DNA of 64,000 nucleotides, taken from NCBI GenBank assembly GCA_964396185.1, contig CAYNEI010000004.1, positions 1 through 64,000 of the forward strand, in the 5' to 3' direction. Shown piece after piece: positions 51,523 through 58,414 of the stretch. The position numbers and the translations under genes were made by a program. The notes beneath the pieces were generated by a model. It was not told the origin of the DNA. It made no database searches and saw nothing but the letters and a program-made list of their open reading frames with translations. This DNA comes from CAYNEI01 sp964396185. Lineage in GTDB: Archaea > Thermoplasmatota > SW-10-69-26. The first letter of the stretch is position 1; the number at the start of each line of letters is the position of its first letter.

Positions 51523-53877
51523 ATGAGACAAGGATGGCACACACGACTGCGTACCCTCCTATTCAGCCTGATGATCGTAACCGCCGTGTTCGGTCCGCTC
51601 TCCGCGAGCGCCGCCGTGCCGGTGGTCGATGACGAGGCTGGGGACGCGATCAATGGAGGAGGAGGCGCTTCCGACATCGTCGGATTGCGCGGGCACACGA
51701 ACGCAACTCTCGTCAACGTCACCTTCGAGGTGGCTGACGCGGATCACCCGAAGCTGATCTACTACGAGGTCAACTTCACGAACGAGGTCACTGGCGTAAC
51801 CTACCTCGCATTCACGAGCTACCAGACCGACGGTGATCTCGTATCCAGCTTCGTTATCGAAGAAGACGGCAGCAACGCAACTGAGATCGATGCTGCCTTC
51901 GATGGTGACGGCAAGAACCTGACGCTCGCGATCCCGCGAGACGCCATCGGTTCCCCGGCACAAGGTGACAACCTCACCGCCATCTCGGCAGAGACCCGCC
52001 ACGGTCAAACGGGCGATCTCTTCGATGAGGCATCCATCGGCGATTACCGGATCGGCAACAACGCCGCCCCGGTGCTCGACCCGCTGGGCCCCTTCACCGT
52101 GACCTCTTGCGACACGCTGTCGTTCACGGTTTCGGCCAGCGACGCCGACGGCGACGCCGTCAGCCTGGCCATCGACGAGGACACCCGTCCTCTCGATGCA
52201 ACGTTCAACGAGACCTCTGGCGCGTTCAGCTGGACACCCTTGTCCGTCGACGCGGGCGAACACGTCGTCACGTTCACCGCGAGCGACGGCGACGTGACCA
52301 GCAGCCTGGATGTCGAGATCGAGGTCATCGCCTTCTCGTGTGAACCGATCGTGCAGGTCTTCCAGCCCTCCGAGGCTGTCAACGACACGCCGATCACGAG
52401 CACGGAGGTCAGCGAGGGCGCGACCCTGACCGTCGAGGTCAACGCCACCGACCCGCAGGCCGGCGACGCCGTCAGCCTGGAGGTCTCCGACGCCGCGGGC
52501 CTCGGGCTCCCGGACGGCGCGACCTTCTCGATCACCGAGACCGGTAGCAACTACACGGTCGGTGTGATCAGCTGGACCCCGGACTTCGACCAGGCCGGCA
52601 ACTACACGGTGCGTCTGAACGCATCGGACACGGACGGCTTCAACGGCACCGAGTTCCTCGACATCGAGGTCCTCAACAGCAACGGAGCCCCGGTCTTCGA
52701 CCCGCTCAGTGACCAGAGCGTCACTGAGGACAGCACGCTTACGTTCACCGTGAGCGCCACCGACCCCGAGGGCGACCCCGTCACCCTCTCGGCTGATCTC
52801 AGCAACCTCCCGGGCAGCCCCTCGTTCAACGCGAGCAGCGGCGAGTTCAACTGGACCCCGGACAACTCCTCGGCGGGTCTCTACAACGTGACCTTCTTCG
52901 CCGAGGACGGCGACCTTGAGCGCACCGGCGGCAACCTGACCAGCAACGTTACCGTGAACATCACGGTGCTCGAGCTGGCTGCCCCGGTGCTCGACGAGGC
53001 GGGACCCTTCCTGGTCCTGGAGGGTGATTCCCTAGGGTTCACCCTGAGCGCATCCGATCTGGATAGCGATCCCCTCACCCTTGAGGTGGACGAGAACACG
53101 CGGCCCGACGGCCTCGTGCTCGACGCCGCCACCGGCGCGGTCAGCTGGACCCCCGGCTTCGACCAGGAGGGCACCTACGAGGTGACCTTCAACGTGAGCG
53201 ACGGCACGCTTTCGGACTCGACGACGGTGACCATCTTCGTGCTCGAGGACAACGCTGACGTCACGCTGGATCCGGTCGACGACGTCTCCGTGTTCGAGCG
53301 GCAGGCCGTCTCGATCAGCCCCGTGGCCACCGATCTCGACAACGAGGAGCTCACCTGGGGCGCCACCGGCCTTCCCGCCGGTGCGAGCCTCGACGCCGAG
53401 ACCGGTGAGATCGACTGGGAGACGACCTTCGTCGATGCGGGCATCTACACGGTCACCCTCATGGTGACCGACGGTGAGAACGGTGACAGCGACACGTTCA
53501 CCATCACCGTGACCGACGACGTGGCTGTCATGGACATCCGCGTGCTCGGCCAGTCCGAGCAGATCGGTCCGCGCGACGACGCGCTTGTGCTCGCCACGGT
53601 CGTGACCGAGCAGGGCGGCGTGGCGCTAGAGGGTGCGACCCTCAGCCTCACGGTGAAGGCCCAGTTCGAGGGCGGCCTGGTGACGTTCGCCGAGCGCGAC
53701 TTCAGCGCCACCACGAACGCGCAGGGCGAGCACCTCTTCGTCATCGACCCGGACATCGACGGTGAGGTCAACTACCTCGGTACGCACAACCTCGAAGCAA
53801 CGGGCGAGTACGTCGCCCCGAGCGGTCCGATCTTCTCGGACCTCGAGGACTTCGACAGCTACGACGTGATCGTCTAG
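51523..53877 (+). CDS. Large surface glycoprotein candidate with Ig repeats
   Basis: 784 residues; GGAGG 8 nt before the ATG. Signal peptide 1-32. An N-terminal module (~33-185: LIYYEVNFTNEVTGVTYLAF) resembles the thrice-repeated module of the giant protease. Five He_PIG/cadherin-like repeats (~186-665) each end in a W-T/E-P/T strand (for example FSWTPLSVDAGEHVVTF). The C-terminal domain (~666-784) matches the giant protease C-terminus. Many N-x-S/T sequons suggest glycosylation. No TM anchor. It could be an S-layer or sheath component. It lies between two signal-peptidase genes. Confidence 0.85.
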   Translation: MRQGWHTRLRTLLFSLMIVTAVFGPLSASAAVPVVDDEAGDAINGGGGASDIVGLRGHTNATLVNVTFEVADADHPKLIYYEVNFTNEVTGVTYLAFTSYQTDGDLVSSFVIEEDGSNATEIDAAFDGDGKNLTLAIPRDAIGSPAQGDNLTAISAETRHGQTGDLFDEASIGDYRIGNNAAPVLDPLGPFTVTSCDTLSFTVSASDADGDAVSLAIDEDTRPLDATFNETSGAFSWTPLSVDAGEHVVTFTASDGDVTSSLDVEIEVIAFSCEPIVQVFQPSEAVNDTPITSTEVSEGATLTVEVNATDPQAGDAVSLEVSDAAGLGLPDGATFSITETGSNYTVGVISWTPDFDQAGNYTVRLNASDTDGFNGTEFLDIEVLNSNGAPVFDPLSDQSVTEDSTLTFTVSATDPEGDPVTLSADLSNLPGSPSFNASSGEFNWTPDNSSAGLYNVTFFAEDGDLERTGGNLTSNVTVNITVLELAAPVLDEAGPFLVLEGDSLGFTLSASDLDSDPLTLEVDENTRPDGLVLDAATGAVSWTPGFDQEGTYEVTFNVSDGTLSDSTTVTIFVLEDNADVTLDPVDDVSVFERQAVSISPVATDLDNEELTWGATGLPAGASLDAETGEIDWETTFVDAGIYTVTLMVTDGENGDSDTFTITVTDDVAVMDIRVLGQSEQIGPRDDALVLATVVTEQGGVALEGATLSLTVKAQFEGGLVTFAERDFSATTNAQGEHLFVIDPDIDGEVNYLGTHNLEATGEYVAPSGPIFSDLEDFDSYDVIV

Positions 53878-53895
53878 CCGTCGAACGAGGGTGCA

Positions 53896-54085
53896 GGGTG
53901 GACCCGGGTTGGGTCCACCCGAACCATCGGCGTGAGCCTGGGCGCTCGTGCGCCCGGGCTCAGGCTCCCTCTCCCGGAAGCAGGGGCTTTGCCCCGCGCG
54001 GCGTGCCATCCCCGCGTCGGGGGCCACGCCCCTCTCCATCCCGGGATCCCCCCGGGGCAGTAGCGCCCCGGGACCTTCTTCTTCC
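53896..54085 (+). terminator. Triple hairpin terminator region
   Basis: Three GC hairpins follow the surface-protein stop: a perfect 10-bp GGGTGGACCC/GGGTCCACCC (53896-53905 with 53911-53920); GAGCCTGGGCGC with GCGCCCGGGCTC (about 53935-53962, one mismatch); and CCCCGGGGC with GCGCCCCGGG (around 54050-54082). A pyrimidine-rich run to about 54115 follows. Such strong insulation suggests heavy transcription of the upstream gene. Confidence 0.6.
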
Positions 54086-54110
54086 TCACTCTCTTCCGCC
54101 GCCTTCTTCC

Positions 54111-54121
54111 TCATCTTTATA
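54111..54121 (+). promoter_or_regulatory. TATA box of second signal peptidase (leaderless)
   Basis: ATCTTTATAGG is centred about 28 nt before the GTG at 54145, so the mRNA should start at or near the start codon. Confidence 0.6.
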
Positions 54122-54144
54122 GGCACGGAACGCCACGTTCCCAT

Positions 54145-55197
54145 GTGGCCGACAGCCTGTGGAAGGATCTTGCCGTGGTCAGCCTGGCCGTCGGCTTGGC
54201 TTTCGGCGCCCTCTCGCTCTACGCTGGCATCTGGCTCCCGCTGGTCGTCGTCGAGACGAATTCGATGATGCACCCGGAGGTGGAGGAGTACCAGTCGGGG
54301 CGCGGTTCCACCATCGGGGACGAGCTCTCGTTCGGCCGCTTGGGCACCCTGGACCCTGGCGATCTCACGATCCTGACGGCCGTGGACAGCCGCGATGAGA
54401 TCGAGACCTACGCTGAGAACGGGTCGACCCACTACGGGAAACCAGGCCACGTGATCGCCTACGAGCTCGGGCCGCTCACCATCATCCACCGGGCCATGAC
54501 CTACGTGACCGTGCAGGGGGAGGGGGATGCCCGGGAGTACACCGTGCTCTGGCATCCGGACTGGGGCACCTCGAACGCTGAAGCGTGCCGGACCACCCCC
54601 CAGCCTGTATGCACCTTCAACACGACCACGGGCATCCACATCCCCGAGCTGGGCATCGGCCCCACGCCCAGGGGCAACGAGATCGTGCTCTCGCAACCCA
54701 CCCGCGACGGCTTCATCACCATGGGCGACAACCCGGTCACGATCCTCGACACAGGCCAGATCCTCCCGACAGCCGCCGACCAGGCCACCCCCACCAGCCC
54801 AGATGCACAAGCGATCCACCCGGACACCGTGACCATGGACGAGATCGTCGGTATCCCCAAGGGCGAGCTGCCGGCGCTGGGCTTGGCCAAGATGGCCTTC
54901 ACCGGGGACAGCGTGGTCAACGCCGAGATGCGCGACCACCAGTACTTCCTCCAGATCGGGAACATGGTGGCACCGTTCGATCTCTGGGCGGTGCTCGTCC
55001 TCGAGCTGGTCTTGCTGGCCGTGGCCCCCTTCTTCGTCTCCATGGCCAGGGATTACTGGCGAGGGCGCGAGCAGACCGTCGTCGGTGAGCTCTCGGTGCT
55101 CGAAGCGGCCTGGAAGGACGCCGAGCACGAACGCGCCGCCCAACGTCGTCGCGCGTCCCGAGAGGCTGAACAGGCCCTCGAGCAGGCCGAAGGCTGA
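54145..55197 (+). CDS. S26B (archaeal/ER-type) signal peptidase, second copy
   Basis: 350 residues from a GTG. N-terminal TM helix (10-33), Ser box ETNSMMH (S40), His box TIIHRAMTY (H115) and MGDN box (D195). Like its neighbour it has long insertions between boxes, a second TM (~280-303) and a charged helical tail (SVLEAAWKDAEHERAAQRRR). The paralogues share VVVE(S/T)NSMMH, (I)IHRAMTY and KGELPxxGL but differ in their insertions, so they may recognise different cargo. It follows the surface-protein gene on the same strand after a strong terminator. Confidence 0.88.
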   Translation: MADSLWKDLAVVSLAVGLAFGALSLYAGIWLPLVVVETNSMMHPEVEEYQSGRGSTIGDELSFGRLGTLDPGDLTILTAVDSRDEIETYAENGSTHYGKPGHVIAYELGPLTIIHRAMTYVTVQGEGDAREYTVLWHPDWGTSNAEACRTTPQPVCTFNTTTGIHIPELGIGPTPRGNEIVLSQPTRDGFITMGDNPVTILDTGQILPTAADQATPTSPDAQAIHPDTVTMDEIVGIPKGELPALGLAKMAFTGDSVVNAEMRDHQYFLQIGNMVAPFDLWAVLVLELVLLAVAPFFVSMARDYWRGREQTVVGELSVLEAAWKDAEHERAAQRRRASREAEQALEQAEG

Positions 55198-55220
55198 CTT
55201 GGCCGGCCACCAAACGACCC

Positions 55221-55338
55221 GACCACGAGGACCACGAAGATCACAACGGGCCACCAAGGACGACAGGTGTGTCCCGGCGGGAGCCCTCGATCGGTCCGTT
55301 CCTTCGTGACCCGTGGTGTCCTCGTGAGCTCTGTGGTC
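55221..55338. repeat. Dispersed CACGAAGG-type palindrome, copy 5
   Basis: The left arm 55221-55262 (GACCACGAGGACCACGAAGA and more units) is the imperfect inverse of 55300-55338. It lies between the second signal peptidase and the winged-helix gene of the PafA-like locus. Confidence 0.75.
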
Positions 55339-55378
55339 CGGTCCCAAGGTCCCCCTGAGCAATGGTACACCAACACAA

Positions 55379-55417
55379 GGTTGATATACAAGAGCGTACA
55401 ACATAGGTACGCTGGTG
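55379..55417 (+). promoter_or_regulatory. Promoter and palindromic operator of the winged-helix/PafA-like locus
   Basis: A TATA-like GGTTGATATACAAG (from 55379) is followed at the expected transcription start by a 7-bp perfect palindrome AGCGTAC-AACATAG-GTACGCT (about 55393-55413). A wider ACACCAAC/GCTGGTGT pairing flanks it. The position suggests a repressor site; the adjacent winged-helix protein is the obvious candidate ligand. Confidence 0.5.
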
Positions 55418-55423
55418 TAAAAG

Positions 55424-55765
55424 ATGTTTACAGATCTGTTCGGTGGCGCACCGCACGCCCGGGTGTTCGACTTCCTGGCAGAGGAGTCGGAGCTCGATCA
55501 TACGATCAGCGAGATCGCTCGGAGCTCGGAGGTCGCCCGGCCGACCGTCTACAAGGTGGTCGACGACTTCCTTGACAACGAGCTCATCGAGGAGACCCGC
55601 ACCGTGGGCAACTCCCGCTTCTTCCGTCTCAACCACGATAACCCGACCGTCGAGAGCCTGCTCCGCGTGGCCAAGCCCGCCGAGTTCACGGCGTTCGAGC
55701 TCAGCCCCGGCCCGGAGAGCGGCCCGACCCGCGGTACGGGCAGCCCGAAGAAACAACCCCGCTGA
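55424..55765 (+). CDS. Winged-helix DNA-binding protein
   Basis: 113 residues. A winged HTH occupies ~1-85: ARVFDFLAEESELDHTISEI, then SSEVARPTVYKVVDDFLDNELIEETRTVGNSRFFRLN, with recognition helix at RPTVYKVV. A Pro/Gly-rich basic tail (SGPTRGTGSPKKQPR) follows. It lies 35 bp upstream of the PafA/Dop-like gene on the same strand, with a palindrome over its own promoter. It is probably an autoregulated local repressor of that operon (inference). Confidence 0.85.
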   Translation: MFTDLFGGAPHARVFDFLAEESELDHTISEIARSSEVARPTVYKVVDDFLDNELIEETRTVGNSRFFRLNHDNPTVESLLRVAKPAEFTAFELSPGPESGPTRGTGSPKKQPR

Positions 55766-55800
55766 AGCAAGCATAAGGCAACGAGGAACCAGGTGGAACC

Positions 55801-57090
55801 ATGGACGCGATGGTGCAAGGAACCGAGCACGAGTACACGCTCTTCTCGGACCGGCTCAACCCGAGGGGCGTGGACCCGCACAGGCTCGCCCTCGACGTCC
55901 TTTGGCGCTCCAACCTCGGAGCTGAAGGCGAGTTCCTCGTGAACGGCTCGCGCGCGTACTTCGACGTCGGCCACCTCGAGATCGCCACGTGCGAGACCCT
56001 CACTCCCCGCGACCTCGTCGCCTACGAGAAGGCCGGCGATCGCATCGTGGACACGGTGCGCATGCGCCTGGAGGAGGCCCACGGCGTCAAGATCGACGCG
56101 TACAAGAACAACACCGACCCGGACGGCGTGAGCTACGGCAGCCACGAGAACTACTGTGTGCCCCGGGACATCGCCTTCCCCGACGTCTACGTCGAGCACC
56201 TGGTCCCGCACCTGGCTTCGCGGATGATCTACACGGGCGCGGGCGACTTCATCGACCACCAGTACGTGCTCTCCCCCTGCGCGTACCTCACCAGCCAGCT
56301 CATCAGCGGCGGCAACCTCTCCAACACCGGCATCCTGCACACGCGCGACGAGCCCCATGCCGACCCAGAGCGGTTCCGCCGGCTCCACGTGATCATCGGG
56401 GATGCCCTCCAAGTGGAATCAGCCATCCTGCTGCGCCACTTCGCGACCCAGTCCATCCTCACCGCGATCCACGAGGGCCTGGTCAAGGACCCGCCCAAGC
56501 TGGCCAACCCGCTCGAGGACATGTGGCGCAACGTCGAGCGCTACGAGCCGGAGCAGTGGTCGTTCGAGACGAAGGGCAACGGTGGCCCCATCACCCCCGT
56601 CGAGATCCAGCGCTACTACCTCGAGATCGTCGAGGAGCTCGTGGAGACCCCGGAGGAGAAGGAGGCCTTCCAGCTCTGGGAGGGCATCCTGGACGAGATG
56701 GATGGCGACTTCGACACCAAGCGGCTGGCCCGCAAGATCGAGTGGATCGCCCGGCTGCGCGAGATCGAGCGCATCAAGGACCTGAAGGGCAAAGAGGAGT
56801 TCGTGGAGCTGGCCGCGTGCAAGCAGTTCAGCGAGCTCAGCGCGAACCGCGGTCTCTACTGGCGTCTTGAGAAAGAGGGGCTGGTGGACCGTGTCGTTGA
56901 CGATGATGAGATCAAGGGAGCCATGGAGGCTCCCCCTGACACGCGGGCCAAGGCCCGCACCGAGATCCTGACCACCTTCGAGGTGACCACAGCCGACTGG
57001 AGCGAAGTTCGCGTCCTCACCGAGGACGGCGGCACCGAGCGCCTGCGGCTGATGGACCCCTACGAAACCGATCCAGAGGTGATCGAATGA
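55801..57090 (+). CDS. Pup-ligase superfamily enzyme (PafA/Dop homologue)
   Basis: 429 residues, close to PafA (~450-480). Motifs of the carboxylate-amine ligase fold of PafA and Dop occur in order: Mg/ATP-site GTEHEY (7-12), NGSRAYFDVGHLEIAT (48-63) with the catalytic-type D55, KNNTDPDGVSYGSHENY (102-118), TRDEPHAD (181-188), RRLHVIIGD (193-201) and EIQRYYL. The C-terminal block NRGLYWRLEKEGLVDRVVDD, then DEI and PPDTRAKAR, matches the PafA C-terminal domain. PafA ligates Pup to lysines; Dop deamidates Pup or removes it. Which reaction applies is undetermined. The family is not normally found in archaea. Its ATGA junction couples it to the 60-residue gene. Confidence 0.88.
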   Translation: MDAMVQGTEHEYTLFSDRLNPRGVDPHRLALDVLWRSNLGAEGEFLVNGSRAYFDVGHLEIATCETLTPRDLVAYEKAGDRIVDTVRMRLEEAHGVKIDAYKNNTDPDGVSYGSHENYCVPRDIAFPDVYVEHLVPHLASRMIYTGAGDFIDHQYVLSPCAYLTSQLISGGNLSNTGILHTRDEPHADPERFRRLHVIIGDALQVESAILLRHFATQSILTAIHEGLVKDPPKLANPLEDMWRNVERYEPEQWSFETKGNGGPITPVEIQRYYLEIVEELVETPEEKEAFQLWEGILDEMDGDFDTKRLARKIEWIARLREIERIKDLKGKEEFVELAACKQFSELSANRGLYWRLEKEGLVDRVVDDDEIKGAMEAPPDTRAKARTEILTTFEVTTADWSEVRVLTEDGGTERLRLMDPYETDPEVIE

Positions 57091-57269
57091 GTGCAAAGAA
57101 GCTGAAGAAGAAATCCAAGAAGAAGGATGACGATGACGTCAAGCTCGACCTAGGTTCGAGCTTCGACGTCTCGGATGCCAAGGACGAGGATTTCGACCTG
57201 GACCTGGACAGCGCCCGCTTCCAGGGCAAGAAGGGCCAGGCCGGCACCCGCACCAAGGCCTCCGCGTAG
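57087..57269 (+). CDS. 60-residue charged disordered protein coupled to the PafA/Dop-like gene
   Basis: The start ATG overlaps the stop of the PafA/Dop homologue. Residues 1-13 are Lys-rich, 14-17 are DDDD, 18-43 are acidic (DEDFDLDLD) and 44-60 are basic/small (RFQGKKGQAGTRTKASA). Size, predicted disorder, acidic body and a G-K-K-G-Q element recall Pup (60-70 residues, ending GGQ/GGE), but here GQ (50-51) is followed by nine residues and the helical hydrophobic pattern of Pup is weak. It could be a modifier needing C-terminal trimming, a substrate, or an unrelated small protein. A GC hairpin follows at about 57288-57303. Confidence 0.7.
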   Translation: MSAKKLKKKSKKKDDDDVKLDLGSSFDVSDAKDEDFDLDLDSARFQGKKGQAGTRTKASA

Positions 57270-57389
57270 GCTCCTAGGCGTCCGTTGCCCCCGGGGGGCG
57301 GCTCCAGGGCACCTGCTAGCACGCCTTGGGCGTCCCTCCAGCGGGTACAGGCCAAAGCGCCTTTGTACCGGGGGGGTTCATGCGCCAGC

Positions 57390-58079
57390 GTGCGCATCGC
57401 GGTGCTCTCGGACGTCCACTCCAACCTCCACGCCTTGGAGGCGGTGCTCCGGGACATCGAGGAGGTGGGCGTAGACACGCTGGTCTTCCTCGGGGACGCC
57501 GTGGGTTACAACGCTCAGCCCCAGCAGTGCGTCGAGCTGCTCTCCGAGCACGCCGAGGTGGCGGTGCTGGGGAACCACGATGACGCGGTGCTCTCCGGCG
57601 GGGAGGAGTGGTTCAACGAGGCCGCTCGGGCCGGCGTCGAACACAGCCGCCGCGAGCTCGACGATGTGGCTCGTGGGTACCTCTCCAAGCTCCCGCTCCA
57701 AGCGAGCTTCCACGGGATCCACCTCGTGCACGGCTCACCCCGGAACCCGACCACCGAGTACGTCTTCCCCGACACCCACCCCGAAGCCCTGGAGGAGATC
57801 GTCCGACACCCCTCCGTGGGCGAGGACGACCGGATCGTGGCCATGGGGCATACCCACGTCCCCTTCGTGCGCAAGGTGGCCGAGCTCGTCGTGACCAACG
57901 TGGGCTCCGTGGGCCAACCCCGGGATGGTGACCCCCGGGCCTGCTACGCCATCATCGAGCCGGACACCCTGGATGTGACGCACCGGCGCGTCCCCTACGA
58001 CGTCGAGGCTGCAGCGCAAGCTGTGCGGGATGCCGGCCTTCCCTCGATGCTCGCTGAGCGCCTGGCTGAAGGGCGCTGA
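57390..58079 (+). CDS. Calcineurin-like metallophosphoesterase (YfcE/MJ0936-type)
   Basis: 229 residues from the GTG at 57390, directly at the first strand. The metal sites are complete: SDVHSNLHAL (D8, H10), GDAVGY, LGNHDDAV, LVHGSPR and MGHTHVPF. MJ0936-like enzymes hydrolyse phosphodiesters with Ni/Mn; cyclic nucleotides or nucleotide-linked substrates are possible. It lies 120 bp after the 60-residue gene, separated by two small hairpins (about 57288-57303 and 57346-57371), so it may be a separate unit. Confidence 0.9.
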   Translation: MRIAVLSDVHSNLHALEAVLRDIEEVGVDTLVFLGDAVGYNAQPQQCVELLSEHAEVAVLGNHDDAVLSGGEEWFNEAARAGVEHSRRELDDVARGYLSKLPLQASFHGIHLVHGSPRNPTTEYVFPDTHPEALEEIVRHPSVGEDDRIVAMGHTHVPFVRKVAELVVTNVGSVGQPRDGDPRACYAIIEPDTLDVTHRRVPYDVEAAAQAVRDAGLPSMLAERLAEGR

Positions 58080-58172
58080 CGCGCGCAAGCTCCTTCCAGA
58101 CCCGCATCTGTTCGTTCAGATTGAACAAGCGATGTAGGACGTAGCCAGAGCACGTGTTTCAACTGAGGAACC

Positions 58173-58382
58173 ATGAGGATCAAAGAAGGCGACCGTGATC
58201 TAAGCGAGCCGAAGACCTTGAAAGTCTCCATCCCTGCCCGGCTGCACCTGCGCCTCCACAGTCTCAAGATCCTGACGGGCACGACCATCAGTGACACCGT
58301 GGAGGACGCCCTGTCAGCCTACCTCGACGAGGCCGGCCCCCCAGGCGGCCAGGAAACCGAGCTGGCTGACGCCTCCTCGTAG
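58173..58382 (+). CDS. Small ribbon-helix-helix-like protein
   Basis: 69 residues. TLKVSIPARLHLRLHSLKIL followed by TISDTVEDALSAYLDE is the beta-strand/helix/helix pattern of CopG/ParG-type ribbon-helix-helix DNA-binding proteins; the tail is Gly/acidic. GAGGA lies 5 nt upstream of the ATG, and a palindrome GTTCAGATTGAAC at about 58114-58126 could be an operator. The target is unknown. It converges with hflX (32 bp apart). Confidence 0.75.
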   Translation: MRIKEGDRDLSEPKTLKVSIPARLHLRLHSLKILTGTTISDTVEDALSAYLDEAGPPGGQETELADASS

Positions 58383-58414
58383 AGCGCTTAGACTGCCGGC
58401 CCTCCGGCGTCCGC

